Shown: positions 36,316 to 46,314, counted from the first letter of the stretch. The stretch is DNA of 64,000 nt from Bacillus sp. RO3 (GCF_012911895.1 NZ_JAAXCV010000022.1:186001-250000), one strand, 5' to 3'. A program made the numbers and translations. The notes: generated by a model not told the origin, from the sequence alone.

Positions 36316-37419
36316 ATGAAGTGGAAATCTCAAATTCAAAATCTTAAAGCATACCAGCCTGGTAAGACGATGGAGGATGTGAAAGAATTATATAATCTTG
36401 AGAAGGTCGTCAAGCTTGCATCAAATGAAAATCCATTTGGCTGTTCAAAGAACGTTGAAACGTTTCTCAAAACCAACGCCTATTCACATGCGATTTACCC
36501 GGACGGCTATGCGAAACAATTGCGTATGAAGGTGGCCGGACAGCTTTCTGTGTCCCCTGGTCAGCTATTGTTCGGAAATGGTTCAGATGAAGTGATTCAA
36601 ATCATTTCACGGGCAATGCTTGATGGTGACAAGAGCACAGTCATGGCTGTGCCTACGTTTCCACAATATAAGCACAATGCCATTGTTGAAGGTGCGGAAA
36701 TAAGGGAAGTCCCCCTTGATTCAGCAGGTAGACATCAGTTATCTAAGATGCTTGAAGAAGTGGATGAAACCACCTCTGTCGTTTGGCTGTGTTCCCCTAA
36801 TAACCCGACAGGTGAATATATTCGGAGAGAAGAGCTGGTTTCTTTCCTTGATGAAGTTCCTTCCCACGTATTGGTCGTATTGGATGAAGCCTATTATGAA
36901 TATGTAGTCGCCGAAGATTACTATGATTCACTGGAATTATTAAAAACGTATCCTCAATTACTTGTTACCCGGACATTCTCAAAGGCATACGGACTAGCTG
37001 GATTCAGGGTAGGATTCGGAGTTGCTAATGAAGAGGTGATCGGAAAGTTGGAACCGATCCGTGAACCATTTAATAATAATGCCTTAGGGCAAGGCGCTGC
37101 AGCTGCAGCCATTGAAGATCAGACATTTATCATGGAATGCAGAGAGCATAACCGGAAGGGCCTGGAACAATATTATCAGTTTTGCGAAGAACAAGGTCTG
37201 AATTATATTCCTTCACAAGCAAACTTCGTGTTAATCGACTTCGGTGTAAGCGGTGATGAAGTATTTCAATACTTAATGAGTAAGGGATACATTGTCCGGT
37301 CCGGAGAGGCACTGGGGTATCCACACTCCGTCAGGGTAACCGTCGGCTCCCGAGAACAAAACGAAGAAGTAATTGAAAAAATGAAGGAATTTTTACTCAC
37401 TCAAAACAGGGTGGGATAA
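36316..37419 (+). CDS. hisC: Histidinol-phosphate / aromatic aminotransferase
   Basis: A 367-residue PLP enzyme of fold type I that serves both histidine synthesis (imidazole acetol-phosphate) and phenylalanine/tyrosine synthesis. KLASNENPFG opens the family, SPNNPTGEYI and LDEAYYEY bind the cofactor, and TRTFSKAYGLAGFRVGFG contains the Schiff-base Lys (near residue 223). AAAGGAAG precedes the ATG at 36316; an ATG eight codons upstream lacks a site. Placement between aroH and tyrA supports the dual role. Confidence 0.95.
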   Translation: MKWKSQIQNLKAYQPGKTMEDVKELYNLEKVVKLASNENPFGCSKNVETFLKTNAYSHAIYPDGYAKQLRMKVAGQLSVSPGQLLFGNGSDEVIQIISRAMLDGDKSTVMAVPTFPQYKHNAIVEGAEIREVPLDSAGRHQLSKMLEEVDETTSVVWLCSPNNPTGEYIRREELVSFLDEVPSHVLVVLDEAYYEYVVAEDYYDSLELLKTYPQLLVTRTFSKAYGLAGFRVGFGVANEEVIGKLEPIREPFNNNALGQGAAAAAIEDQTFIMECREHNRKGLEQYYQFCEEQGLNYIPSQANFVLIDFGVSGDEVFQYLMSKGYIVRSGEALGYPHSVRVTVGSREQNEEVIEKMKEFLLTQNRVG

Positions 37420-37429
37420 GCAACGGATG

Positions 37430-37470
37430 GTCGGGAGGGCTTCGCTTGGCGGGCCTTTTCCGACTTTTTT
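37430..37470 (+). terminator. Possible terminator or attenuator between hisC and tyrA
   Basis: GTCGG pairs with CCGAC and an inner G/T-rich segment (GAGGGC against GGCCTTTT) can extend the stem with wobble pairs; six T follow. It would reduce expression of tyrA and aroE relative to hisC if functional. The inner pairing is imperfect. Confidence 0.45.
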
Positions 37471-37493
37471 CAAATCATATGAGGGAGGCCGTT

Positions 37494-38597
37494 ATGGAAG
37501 GAACAGTATTGGTCATTGGCATGGGATTAATCGGAGGGTCAATAGCACTCTGTATAAAAAATGAACATCCCGATGCCAGGATCGTAGGACACGATGTGAA
37601 TCAGAAAGAAGTAAGGCTCGGAATGTCACTTGGGATTATAGATGAAATGTCTCTTTCTTTACAGGAATCGGCTGAACAAGCGGATCTTATTATAATATCC
37701 ACTCCGGTATTTCAAACAGAGAAGATCATTGAGCAATTTCAATCCTTTACTTTAAAAGAATCCGTGATCATTACCGACACGGGGAGTACGAAAGAACAAA
37801 TTATGAAGTGTTCTGAAAGGCTGACTGAAAAAGGGATCCAATTTATAGGAGGGCATCCCATGGCGGGTTCCCATAAAAGCGGAGTCGCTGCCGCAAAAAA
37901 AATCTTGTTTGAAAATGCCTTTTATATGCTGACTCCCGGTCATGGAACAACGGACAAAAATGTGGAGGAGCTTCAAGAGTGGCTGAAGGGAACCCACGCT
38001 AAATTCCTGGTAGTAGATCCAAGGGAGCATGATGAGTTAACTGGTACGATAAGTCACTTTCCTCATATTGTGGCAGCTTCCCTTGTTCATCAAGCGAAAG
38101 CATCCTCTGTACAGCACCCTTACTTGAGAAGACTTGCTGCCGGAGGGTTCCGTGATATCACAAGGATTGCCTCCTCAAACCCCACCATGTGGAAGGATAT
38201 AACGCTTCAGAACAGAGAGGTGTTGTTGTCAATCCTCGATCAATGGAAATCAGAGATGGATGAAGTGATGAATATTATTGAAGAGAACGATTCAAAAAGG
38301 ATCCTTGATTATTTCAGTGAAGCGAAAATCTTTCGGGATGATTTACCTATTCTGGAAAAGGGTGCTATCCCTTCGTTTTATGATTTATTTGTAGATGTTC
38401 CTGATTACCCAGGGGTCATTTCAGAAGTGACAGCTTATCTTGCAGGGGAAAACATAAGCTTAACGAATATTAGGATCATGGAAACGCGAGAAGATATTTA
38501 CGGAGTATTAGTCATCAGCTTTCAAACCCAGAGGGATAGAGAAAGGGCATTAAACTGTTTGAAGGAAAATACAGACTATGAATTATTCTTAGGATAA
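37494..38597 (+). CDS. tyrA: Prephenate dehydrogenase with ACT domain
   Basis: A 367-residue enzyme that oxidises prephenate to 4-hydroxyphenylpyruvate for tyrosine. The NAD-binding motif [12 protein letters not shown] is at residues 7-18; [12 protein letters not shown] and TPGHGT carry active-site residues. A C-terminal ACT domain (about 295-367, [20 protein letters not shown]) is the likely tyrosine feedback site. GGGAGG precedes the ATG at 37494; the longer frame crosses the hairpin described above. Confidence 0.95.
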   Translation: MEGTVLVIGMGLIGGSIALCIKNEHPDARIVGHDVNQKEVRLGMSLGIIDEMSLSLQESAEQADLIIISTPVFQTEKIIEQFQSFTLKESVIITDTGSTKEQIMKCSERLTEKGIQFIGGHPMAGSHKSGVAAAKKILFENAFYMLTPGHGTTDKNVEELQEWLKGTHAKFLVVDPREHDELTGTISHFPHIVAASLVHQAKASSVQHPYLRRLAAGGFRDITRIASSNPTMWKDITLQNREVLLSILDQWKSEMDEVMNIIEENDSKRILDYFSEAKIFRDDLPILEKGAIPSFYDLFVDVPDYPGVISEVTAYLAGENISLTNIRIMETREDIYGVLVISFQTQRDRERALNCLKENTDYELFLG

Positions 38598-38608
38598 GGG
38601 TGATAAGG

Positions 38609-39901
38609 ATGGAAGAAAAAAAGAGATTAGTAAATCCCAACAGAGGGTTGATCGGGGAAATTCAGGTTCCCGGGGATAAATCCATCTCTCATCGGGCTGT
38701 TATGTTCGGCTCTGTTGCTGAAGGTGAAACCGTTATACATAACTTTCTCATGGGGGAAGATTGCTTAAGCACAATCGATTGCTTCCGAAAGTTAGGCGTC
38801 GATATACAGGTTGATGATGGAGAAGTGAGAGTAAAAGGGAAAGGATGGGATCACTTAACAGAACCTGATCGTATTCTGGATGTGGGAAACTCTGGTACGA
38901 CGACCCGGCTGATAATGGGGATACTGGCAGGGAGACCATTTCATTCTGTCCTCATAGGGGATGATTCCATCGCGAAACGCCCGATGAAGAGAGTCACCAC
39001 ACCCTTAAAGGAGTTCGGGACGGTTATAGACGGCCGTTCAGAGGGGAATTTCACCCCTTTATCGATTCGTGGAGGGAATCTCAAGGGCATACGTTATACA
39101 TTACCCGTAGCCAGTGCTCAAGTGAAATCGGCCCTTCTATTAGCAGGGCTTCAGGCTGAAGGTACAACGGAAATTCAAGAACCCGAGAAGACGAGAAACC
39201 ATACGGAAAATATGATCATTGAATTCGGGGGACACATTGAACGGCAAGGAGATACAATCAAAGTAAAGGGCGGTCAGGTATTGAGGGGCACGGAGATCTA
39301 TGTGCCAGGGGACATTTCGTCTGCAGCATTCTTTATGGTGGCAGCTGCAATCATTCCTGACAGCAGAGTGCTGTTGAAAAATGTCGGTCTTAATGAAACC
39401 CGGGTGGGAATTATAAAAGTCATGAAGCAGATGGGGGCATCCATTGAGATTACAGAGAAGTCCAATACGGGAGAACCGTTGGGAGATATACTGGTGAGTT
39501 CTTCGGATCTCACAGGGATAGAAATCGGTGGGGACCTGATTCCGACATTAATCGATGAAATTCCTGTCATCGCATTGCTTGCTTCCCAGGCGAAGGGAAA
39601 GACGGTCATTAAGGATGCAGAAGAGTTAAAAGTAAAGGAGACTAATCGGATCGACGCCATTGTTCAGGAGCTTGGAAAGCTTGGTGCCGACATCCTGGGT
39701 ACTGAGGACGGGATGATCATTGAAGGGAAGACCCCCTTGCATGGTGGAAATGTTCATTCATGGGGTGATCACCGGATTGGTATGACACTTGCGGTAGCTT
39801 CTTTAATAACTGATTCTGACGTCTATCTTGAAGGGGCAGATGCAGTGAATATTTCGTATCCTGCTTTCTTCGAGCATATTAACCATTTGTTAAAGGTATA
39901 A
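38609..39901 (+). CDS. aroE: 3-phosphoshikimate 1-carboxyvinyltransferase (EPSP synthase)
   Basis: A 430-residue enzyme that joins phosphoenolpyruvate to shikimate-3-phosphate. [16 protein letters not shown] binds shikimate-3-phosphate, [18 protein letters not shown] is the PEP-loop signature, and [14 protein letters not shown] and [19 protein letters not shown] follow. The latter two motifs are those of the class II, glyphosate-tolerant type of EPSP synthase as known from Bacillus and Agrobacterium. In B. subtilis the gene is called aroE (aroA elsewhere). AAGGGTG lies 6 bp before the ATG. Last gene of the aromatic series. Confidence 0.95.
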   Translation: MEEKKRLVNPNRGLIGEIQVPGDKSISHRAVMFGSVAEGETVIHNFLMGEDCLSTIDCFRKLGVDIQVDDGEVRVKGKGWDHLTEPDRILDVGNSGTTTRLIMGILAGRPFHSVLIGDDSIAKRPMKRVTTPLKEFGTVIDGRSEGNFTPLSIRGGNLKGIRYTLPVASAQVKSALLLAGLQAEGTTEIQEPEKTRNHTENMIIEFGGHIERQGDTIKVKGGQVLRGTEIYVPGDISSAAFFMVAAAIIPDSRVLLKNVGLNETRVGIIKVMKQMGASIEITEKSNTGEPLGDILVSSSDLTGIEIGGDLIPTLIDEIPVIALLASQAKGKTVIKDAEELKVKETNRIDAIVQELGKLGADILGTEDGMIIEGKTPLHGGNVHSWGDHRIGMTLAVASLITDSDVYLEGADAVNISYPAFFEHINHLLKV

Positions 39902-39920
39902 TGTGAGTTAACTCATTCAG

Positions 39921-39962
39921 GGAGGTGTTTGGACTGGATTTCAGTCTTAACACCTCCTGTTT
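39921..39962 (+). terminator. Terminator of the aromatic operon
   Basis: GGAGGTGTT pairs with AACACCTCC, with an inner GGACT/AGTC stem; a TGTTTT tail follows. Confidence 0.78.
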
Positions 39963-40030
39963 TATGTGAATGTAAAGCATGATTTCATCCATTCTTTCAT
40001 AGCTTGTCTATAAAGGAAGGTGAAGACGCT

Positions 40031-40930
40031 TTGAGTACGTATATCATTGAAGATGCGAATTGGGTTAAAGATTCCAAAACCACTCAAACTTCTATTCTTG
40101 TTGTAGACGATAAAATATCGGCCATTAGGGACAGCTTTGCGTATTACCGCTACATGAGAATGGATGTTTCATCTTTCATGATGACTCCTGGACATGTCAT
40201 GTGTGATTTAGAGCTGCCGAAAGGGTCTGAGTTTCTCTCAACCAAGAATTATTATTTGGATGAATTCATCCAAAAAGGATGTACCACTGTACTGACCGCA
40301 TTCAATTTGTCATTCGAATGTGAGTTTCTGACTGAATTAAAAGCCCGCAAAACCTCCCTGCTAAACAGTCCCCTTGACTATGCCATAGGGTTGAATACAT
40401 CTGCAAAACGTATTACCCCCGGACTCATCCAGTTATGTAAGAGACACAAAGTTCCTATCATCTGGATCGACATCAATGAACTTGAGTCATTCAAGAAAAT
40501 CCCCTGGGGCTGGATAAAAGGCTTGTTATATGATTACCCTATTACTTTTGTCCCTTTTTTTTCGACGAGTATAGACAAAAAACTAAAAATGAAGCATCTT
40601 AAAATATGGCAAAATACGATGAAAAAAGAGAAAATTCCACATCTTTCAAGTGAAATTCCACAAAAAAAACCGCTGAGTTTAGATATCCTGAAGAAAATTG
40701 GAATATATCCCCTTAGAGGAAATTTTTTGGTGGGTGGAGAAATAAGTTATAACCTCTATATGAAAACGGAACGGGAGGAAGGGACTGAGCCCCAAGCGTT
40801 TCAAACTGACCATCATATGCTAAAATGTACTATGAACAGAGGTAAGTATCATTACTTAAATGATAAAGGCTATTTCTATCCCGGGACCGGGGAAGAACTT
40901 GTCATTCACACACCCGGGTACTTTATTTAA
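40031..40930 (+). CDS. Amidohydrolase-like protein lacking the metal-binding motif
   Basis: I do not recognise a named family for this 299-residue protein. Its first 90 residues look like the small composite domain and strand 1 of amidohydrolases: ILVVDDKISAI, then a TPGH block at residues 52-55 and GCTTVL at 83-88, the spacing seen in N-acetylglucosamine-6-phosphate deacetylases and dihydroorotases. Where those enzymes have the HxH metal ligands, this protein reads HVMCDLEL. A later VPIIWIDINELESFKK segment also fits the barrel. It is thus probably a non-catalytic relative. TTG start after GGAAGGTGAAG. Stands between aroE and ypiA. Confidence 0.6.
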   Translation: MSTYIIEDANWVKDSKTTQTSILVVDDKISAIRDSFAYYRYMRMDVSSFMMTPGHVMCDLELPKGSEFLSTKNYYLDEFIQKGCTTVLTAFNLSFECEFLTELKARKTSLLNSPLDYAIGLNTSAKRITPGLIQLCKRHKVPIIWIDINELESFKKIPWGWIKGLLYDYPITFVPFFSTSIDKKLKMKHLKIWQNTMKKEKIPHLSSEIPQKKPLSLDILKKIGIYPLRGNFLVGGEISYNLYMKTEREEGTEPQAFQTDHHMLKCTMNRGKYHYLNDKGYFYPGTGEELVIHTPGYFI

Positions 40931-40964
40931 ATCAATATAAGCTTTTTATAGAAAGGGATTGACC

Positions 40965-42224
40965 ATGTCTTACGCAGAAAAAATGTTAACTTCTTTGGAA
41001 GAAGGAAAGTTGGAAGAGGCCAAGAAGCAATATAATCAAGTTATGAAGTTTGGGAGTCATGAAGAAAAATTCAGCCTGGCTGAAGAATTACATCATTTGG
41101 GCTTCCTCGAGGAAGCTAAAGAGCTGTATGAAAATCTTCTTGAGTATTATCCAGGAGAGGGAGAGCTTCTTATAGAACTGGCTGAAGTCCTGGTGGAAAT
41201 GGACAATGAAGAAGTAGCAATCGAAAATCTGTCAGAATTGGATGAGAATGACCCGATCTATCCGAGGGCACTGCTTTTGTTGGCAGACCTTTATCAAATG
41301 CAAGGATTATTCGAAGTGAGTGAGCAAAAACTTCTGCAAGCCAAAAAGCTTCTTCCCGATGAGCCTGTGATCGAATTCGGCTTGGGGGAATTATATTCAG
41401 AAACTGGCAGGTTCCTCGAGGCCATAAGGCATTATGAAGCTCTCATACAGAAGGGAACCACCTCACTTGGTGGCACGAATGTCCATCAGAGGTTGGCAGA
41501 AGCCTATAGTGTAGGCGGTGCCTTTGAAGGAGCGTTGAATCATTATGAAAAGGCCATTGAAGAGCATCTTGAAATCAATACTCTTTTCGGATATGCCTTT
41601 ACTGCATATCAGGCTGGGTTCTACGAAAAAGCCATTGAAAAGTTTGAATCTGTTAAGGAGCTTGATCCTGAATACCACTCGGTGTATTTATTGTTAGCAA
41701 AGTCGTATGAACGGGAGGAAAAGCTCCAAGAGAGTCTGGAGGCCGTCCAAGAGGGAGTCAAGCAAGATGAATTCAACAAGGAGCTCAATTTATTCGGGGG
41801 TAAAATCTCACTGAAACTTGGATTAGAAAAAGAGGCAGAGGCTTTTTTAAGGGAAGCCTTAGCTTTAGACCCTGGGTATTTAGAGGCAGCCTTGGTCATC
41901 AATAAACTGTTCTTTACCCAGGATCGTTTTGAGGATGTCCTTGAAATTGCCCAAATGCTGACGGTTGAAGGGGAGGAAGATCCCCAGATCAATTGGGATC
42001 TTGCGAAAGCCTATGAGGGGCTTGAACAATATAATCATGCATTAAACCAATACCGTATTGCATATACTTACTTTAAGAATCACCAAGAGTTTTTACTAGA
42101 GTACGGACAATTTTTAGTAGAGGAAGGACTCAGGGGTGAAGCAGTAGAAGTATATAAACACCTGATTGAAATGGATCCTTCAAATGACGAATGGCAGGAC
42201 TTGGTCGAAAGATTACAAGACTGA
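40965..42224 (+). CDS. ypiA: TPR-repeat protein YpiA
   Basis: A 419-residue protein made almost wholly of tetratricopeptide repeats, for example FLEEAKELYENLLEYYPGEG, ALNHYEKAIEEHLEINTLFG and ALNQYRIAYTYFKNH. It is strongly acidic and has no signal or membrane segment. TPR proteins act as scaffolds; the partner is not known. Placement after the aromatic operon and before ypiB matches B. subtilis YpiA. AAAGGG lies 8 bp before the ATG at 40965; the TTG two codons upstream is too close. Confidence 0.88.
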   Translation: MSYAEKMLTSLEEGKLEEAKKQYNQVMKFGSHEEKFSLAEELHHLGFLEEAKELYENLLEYYPGEGELLIELAEVLVEMDNEEVAIENLSELDENDPIYPRALLLLADLYQMQGLFEVSEQKLLQAKKLLPDEPVIEFGLGELYSETGRFLEAIRHYEALIQKGTTSLGGTNVHQRLAEAYSVGGAFEGALNHYEKAIEEHLEINTLFGYAFTAYQAGFYEKAIEKFESVKELDPEYHSVYLLLAKSYEREEKLQESLEAVQEGVKQDEFNKELNLFGGKISLKLGLEKEAEAFLREALALDPGYLEAALVINKLFFTQDRFEDVLEIAQMLTVEGEEDPQINWDLAKAYEGLEQYNHALNQYRIAYTYFKNHQEFLLEYGQFLVEEGLRGEAVEVYKHLIEMDPSNDEWQDLVERLQD

Positions 42225-42322
42225 TCGGCACCTTTGGATTTGACTTGAGTTGTGAGCGTATTTTAAATGTCTAAAAGGAAGCAAATCTTAATTAAAAAGG
42301 ATTCTGCAGAGGAGGGAAAACC

Positions 42323-42862
42323 ATGACCACCCCTGTTTCTGTCAACGAGAAGAAAGAATTTATCCGCTGGTTTTTAAACCGATATCAATTAAAAAGAAGA
42401 GAATGCGTATGGATACTTAATTACCTGATGAGCCATGATCAATTGATGAAAAAGGTTCACTTTGTAGAAGAGTCCCAGTACTGTCCAAGAGGCCTTGTAA
42501 TGTCCACACATTGTGTGGAGGATGTGCCATTCCGGTTCTATAAAGAGAATATCATGACAACTGATGCTGAAAAGTCATTTCACGACATCCGATTGAATAA
42601 GGATGAAGATATTTATATTCAGTTGAACTTCAGCAAGGCAAATTCAAGTTATCAATTTGCGGCAGTTCTCGAGGAGAATCCGTTCATGCCAAAGTATCTA
42701 TTGATTAATGAAAAAGACAGACTCGTCGCAGAGCAGTTCCTTAAAGATAGTTTGCAAACCTTTCAGCGCGACCGTCTCCTTAAGGCAATCGACGAGGCCC
42801 TTGATACGGGGGATGAAAAAACCTTCAAAAAGTTGACGAAGGAATTGAATAGCCTGAGCTAA
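42323..42862 (+). CDS. ypiB: YpiB family protein (UPF0302, IDEAL domain)
   Basis: A 179-residue cytoplasmic protein. The UPF0302 block [20 protein letters not shown] with [20 protein letters not shown] covers the first third; the C-terminal [18 protein letters not shown] is an IDEAL motif, named for that short helix. YpiB lies between ypiA and ypiF in Bacillus. Its role is poorly known; my recollection is that it has been tied to quality control in respiration or competence, but nothing in this sequence proves it. GGAGGG lies upstream. Ends in a strong terminator. Confidence 0.85.
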   Translation: MTTPVSVNEKKEFIRWFLNRYQLKRRECVWILNYLMSHDQLMKKVHFVEESQYCPRGLVMSTHCVEDVPFRFYKENIMTTDAEKSFHDIRLNKDEDIYIQLNFSKANSSYQFAAVLEENPFMPKYLLINEKDRLVAEQFLKDSLQTFQRDRLLKAIDEALDTGDEKTFKKLTKELNSLS

Positions 42863-42867
42863 AAAAG

Positions 42868-42908
42868 CGAATGAAGAGGTCGACTCCATCTCTTCATTCG
42901 TTTTTTTT
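42868..42908 (+). terminator. Terminator of ypiB
   Basis: An 11-bp perfect stem (CGAATGAAGAG with CTCTTCATTCG) and an 11-nt loop are followed by eight T. Confidence 0.9.
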
Positions 42909-43035
42909 GTTGTATATTCATAAGATTAAAGGTTCCGGAGCATACTATTTCAAAAAGTGAAATCGCTTTTAAACGAGTATCATAAAGTGATATGATGGGG
43001 AGTGAAAACAGAAAGAAGAAACGAGGGTAATTTGA

Positions 43036-43500
43036 ATGAAATGGAACGTAAAAGATATCGGAGTCTTTGAAACTGAAAAGGAATACATAGATACTGCGGT
43101 CATCCCGATTATTCCTGTTGATTTCCATAAGAATATGAAAGCATCTGCGGCACAATCTGAATTTATCACACTGCTCACTTTTCATCTAGAAAGGCAATTC
43201 AAGGGCCGGATGATCATGACACCTCCTTTCACATACGTTATGGCTTCACCAAGAGAGGAAGAAGCTGCAAGATTAAACAGGTGGGCGGGAGAATTAAGTG
43301 ACAGCGGGGTGAAACATACCTTCTTTCTCACATCGGACAGCGAGTGGAAAAGGGCAGAGGAAGAGTTGCATGACCGCTTGATTTGGGTGCCTTCCATTCC
43401 CCTTGAACATTTGGATGAGCAATACAAGCATTCCATCATGGAAGATCAGGTGAAGCAGCTTCTAAATGTGATTGTACAAAAATGGCAAAAAAATTCATAA
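43036..43500 (+). CDS. ypiF: YpiF family protein (DUF2487)
   Basis: A 154-residue protein of the DUF2487/YpiF family: MKWNVKDIGVFETEKEYIDT at the start, then IPIIPVDFHKNMKASAAQSE. No membrane segment or catalytic motif. It is found directly before qcrABC in Bacillus, which suggests a link to the cytochrome complex that is not proven. The qcr promoter lies between this gene and qcrA. GAGGGTAAT precedes the ATG. Confidence 0.85.
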   Translation: MKWNVKDIGVFETEKEYIDTAVIPIIPVDFHKNMKASAAQSEFITLLTFHLERQFKGRMIMTPPFTYVMASPREEEAARLNRWAGELSDSGVKHTFFLTSDSEWKRAEEELHDRLIWVPSIPLEHLDEQYKHSIMEDQVKQLLNVIVQKWQKNS

Positions 43501-43539
43501 AAACTTCACATTGTATCCATCATTTACAATAGAGAGTTA

Positions 43540-43568
43540 TTGACCTTATATAGAGTTTAATATATCAT
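43540..43568 (+). promoter_or_regulatory. Putative sigma-A promoter of qcrABC
   Basis: TTGACC (43540-43545), 17 bp, TATCAT (43563-43568), 73 bp upstream of the qcrA start. Confidence 0.6.
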
Positions 43569-43640
43569 AGTTATGTCCTAGTTTTATATTTGTGCGAAAA
43601 ATGTCCGATGGACTTACCTTACGATAGAGGGGGGAAAAGG

Positions 43641-44150
43641 ATGAGCAAACATCGTGTATCTAGACGTCAATTCCTTAACTATACACTTACGGGTGTAGGC
43701 GGTTTCATGGCGGCAGGAATGTTAATGCCGATGGTTCGATTTGCGGTGGATCCAGTATTAAAATCATCAGCTGCTGGAGATTTCAAAGCAACAAAGCAAA
43801 AAGTGTCAGAATTAACAAATGAACCAGTACGTGTCGATTTCTCTTATGAACAAAAAGATGCGTGGTACACATCAGAAGTAACACAAACTGCATGGGTTTA
43901 TAAGAACAAAGAGGGGAATATTGTTGCTCTTTCACCAGTATGTAAACATCTTGGATGTACAGTCAACTGGGCGGGAGACAAAAGTAACCCTAACATGTTC
44001 TATTGCCCTTGTCATGGTGGTCTGTATGAGAAAAACGGAAACAATGTTCCCGGTACACCACCGACAGCACCGTTGGATGTATATCCGACAAAAGAAAAAG
44101 ACGGTATTTTATACCTTGGACAACCTGAACCAAATAAATATGTTAAGTAA
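43641..44150 (+). CDS. qcrA: Menaquinol:cytochrome c reductase, Rieske iron-sulfur subunit
   Basis: A 169-residue membrane-anchored Rieske protein. The N-terminus has a twin-arginine-like signal, VSRRQFLNYTLTGVGGFMAAG, with the hydrophobic anchor at about residues 14-34. The 2Fe-2S ligands are in CKHLGC and CPCHGG. It passes electrons from menaquinol to the cytochrome c part. In B. subtilis QcrA is a Tat substrate. GAGGGGGGAAAAGG precedes the ATG at 43641; the longer frame is not used. First gene of qcrABC. Confidence 0.96.
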   Translation: MSKHRVSRRQFLNYTLTGVGGFMAAGMLMPMVRFAVDPVLKSSAAGDFKATKQKVSELTNEPVRVDFSYEQKDAWYTSEVTQTAWVYKNKEGNIVALSPVCKHLGCTVNWAGDKSNPNMFYCPCHGGLYEKNGNNVPGTPPTAPLDVYPTKEKDGILYLGQPEPNKYVK

Positions 44151-44163
44151 GGGGGCGTAATCT

Positions 44164-44838
44164 GTGCTGAACAAAATCTATGATTGGGTTGACGAGCGTT
44201 TGGACATTACGCCTTTGTGGCGCGATATCGCGGATCACGAAGTACCTGAACATGTAAACCCGGCGCATCATTTTTCAGCGTTTGTTTACTGCTTTGGTGG
44301 ATTGACATTCTTCGTTACCGTAATTCAGATTTTATCTGGAATGTTCCTGACAATGTACTATGTTCCGGATATTAAAAACGCTTGGGAATCTGTGTATTAT
44401 CTGCAAAATGAAGTTGCATTTGGACAAATTGTCCGCGGAATGCATCACTGGGGAGCTAGTTTGGTTATCGTAATGATGTTTTTACATACACTACGTGTCT
44501 TCTTCCAAGGTGCATACAAAAAACCTCGTGAATTGAACTGGGTTGTTGGAGTTCTTATTTTCTTCGTCATGTTGGGACTTGGTTTCACTGGTTACCTATT
44601 ACCGTGGGATATGAAAGCGCTATTTGCTACGAAGGTTGGTATTGAAATTGCAGCTGCTACACCATTTATCGGTGAGCAAGTGAAGATCTTACTGGCAGGG
44701 GATTCAACGATCATCGGTGCACAAACACTGACAAGATTCTTCGCCATCCATGTATTCTTCCTGCCTGCAGCATTGCTTGGATTGATGGGGGCACACTTCC
44801 TGATGATCCGTAAGCAGGGTATTTCAGGACCACTATAA
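44164..44838 (+). CDS. qcrB: Cytochrome b6 subunit of the menaquinol:cytochrome c reductase
   Basis: A 224-residue b6-type cytochrome with four membrane helices carrying paired heme-ligating His residues (HHWGASLVIVMMFLHTLRVFF and FAIHVFFLPAALLGLMGAH). The short, split type (b6 plus subunit IV) is that of Firmicutes and chloroplasts. Part of the membrane complex that oxidises the menaquinol made by the hepS-menG-hepT products. GTG start 13 bp after qcrA with AAGGGGGCG upstream. Confidence 0.96.
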   Translation: MLNKIYDWVDERLDITPLWRDIADHEVPEHVNPAHHFSAFVYCFGGLTFFVTVIQILSGMFLTMYYVPDIKNAWESVYYLQNEVAFGQIVRGMHHWGASLVIVMMFLHTLRVFFQGAYKKPRELNWVVGVLIFFVMLGLGFTGYLLPWDMKALFATKVGIEIAAATPFIGEQVKILLAGDSTIIGAQTLTRFFAIHVFFLPAALLGLMGAHFLMIRKQGISGPL

Positions 44839-44882
44839 GATACGAACTTAAATTTATAAACCTTTAGAAGGAGGGGGACGCT

Positions 44883-45653
44883 ATGCATCGAGGAAAAGGG
44901 ATGAAGTTTGTCGGGGACTCGCGTGTACCTGCAGACAGAAAGCCGAATATTCCTAAAGATTATTCGGAGTTCCCTGGAAAAACAGAAGCTTTCTGGCCAA
45001 ACTTCTTACTAAAAGAATGGTTAGTTGGAGCTGTTTTCCTAATCGGTTATCTATGTTTAACGGTTGCACATCCATCACCGTTAGAACGTGTTGCCGATCC
45101 AACAGATACTGGATATATTCCATTACCTGACTGGTATTTCTTATTCTTATACCAATTACTTAAGTACACATATGCATCAGGACCATATAATGTTATTGGA
45201 GCGTTCGTTATTCCTGGTATCGCATTTGGAGCACTTTTACTTGCACCATTTATCGACAGAGGACCTGAACGCCGTCCGACGAAACGTCCGTTTGCCGTAG
45301 GATTCATGTTACTGGCACTTGCAGCGACTTACTTCCTGACGTGGGAATCCGTTGTGACTCATGACTGGGAAGCAGCGAAAGAACAAGGTAAGATTCAGGC
45401 TGAAGTGGATATTGACAAAGAGTCTGAAGGTTATAAGATCTATGCAGACCAGAAAAATGGTTGTATCAACTGTCATGGTGAAAACCTACAAGGTGGGGCA
45501 GGACCTTCTTTAGTTGCTACGGGTCTTTCACCTGAAGAAGTGGCTGACATTGCTAAAAACGGTCTACCACCAGGCATGCCTGCAGGGTTATTTAAAGGAA
45601 CAGATGAAGAGCTGGATAAACTGGCTGAATTTATCTCTGGTTTAAAAGAATAA
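44883..45653 (+). CDS. qcrC: Subunit IV fused to cytochrome c of the menaquinol:cytochrome c reductase
   Basis: A 256-residue fusion. Residues 1-165 are the subunit IV part with three membrane helices and the quinol-site block PLPDWYFLFLYQLLKY. The C-terminal outside domain is a c-type cytochrome with heme motif CINCHG near residue 193 and an axial Met in PPGMPAGLF. This fused form is characteristic of Bacillus QcrC. AGGAGGGGG precedes the ATG; a terminator follows. Confidence 0.96.
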   Translation: MHRGKGMKFVGDSRVPADRKPNIPKDYSEFPGKTEAFWPNFLLKEWLVGAVFLIGYLCLTVAHPSPLERVADPTDTGYIPLPDWYFLFLYQLLKYTYASGPYNVIGAFVIPGIAFGALLLAPFIDRGPERRPTKRPFAVGFMLLALAATYFLTWESVVTHDWEAAKEQGKIQAEVDIDKESEGYKIYADQKNGCINCHGENLQGGAGPSLVATGLSPEEVADIAKNGLPPGMPAGLFKGTDEELDKLAEFISGLKE

Positions 45654-45662
45654 GGGTGAAAA

Positions 45663-45691
45663 AGGGCCGGCATTTGTTGGCTCTTTTTTTT
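45663..45691 (+). terminator. Terminator of qcrABC
   Basis: Stem AGGGCCGGC/GTTGGCTCT with three T-G pairs around ATTT is followed by eight T. Confidence 0.82.
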
Positions 45692-45717
45692 CTACTTTGA
45701 GTGAAAGGTTGATACAT

Positions 45718-46314
45718 ATGGTCTGGATACTGTCCATCCTGAAGAATAAATTGTTTCTTTGGTTACTTCTCATAGTGAATATTATCGGAACATTGTACGG
45801 CTATTATTGGTATATTCCCCAACTGCGAAATACTCCCTCACAATTTTTGATTTTCGTTCCCGATAGTCCGACAGCCAGCCTGTTTTTTTGTTTCGTTCTC
45901 ATAGCATACCTACTGAATCGTAGCTGGCCCCTCGTTGAAGCGCTAGCCATTATCACCCTGTTTAAATATGGGGTTTGGGCGGTGGTTATGAATCTCTTGA
46001 CATTATGGGTTTCAGGAGATTTACCGTGGGAAGGATATATGCTTATGGCATCACATGGGGCAATGGCGATACAGGGAATCCTGTATTCTTCCTTCTATCG
46101 AGTGAGAATGTGGCATATTGTGGTCGGGGGAATCTGGACGATCCATAATGATATCATTGATTATGTCTACATGCAGTTTCCTGTATACTCAAGGCTGGCC
46201 TTGTACATTCAACATATCGGGTATTTTACATTCTGGTTAAGCATTACATCCATTATATTGGCTTATTATTTTACACAGAAAACAAAGCGTTTAGATATCC
46301 ACCCCCTCACATAA
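45718..46314 (+). CDS. ypjA: YpjA family membrane protein (DUF1405)
   Basis: A 198-residue integral membrane protein with about six helices, starting FLWLLLIVNIIGTLYGYYWYIP and containing the family block MLMASHGAMAIQGILY. The DUF1405/YpjA family is found directly after qcrC in Bacillus. The ATG at 45718 has AAAGG upstream; a TTG seven codons earlier lies on the qcr terminator. Function unknown. Confidence 0.85.
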   Translation: MVWILSILKNKLFLWLLLIVNIIGTLYGYYWYIPQLRNTPSQFLIFVPDSPTASLFFCFVLIAYLLNRSWPLVEALAIITLFKYGVWAVVMNLLTLWVSGDLPWEGYMLMASHGAMAIQGILYSSFYRVRMWHIVVGGIWTIHNDIIDYVYMQFPVYSRLALYIQHIGYFTFWLSITSIILAYYFTQKTKRLDIHPLT

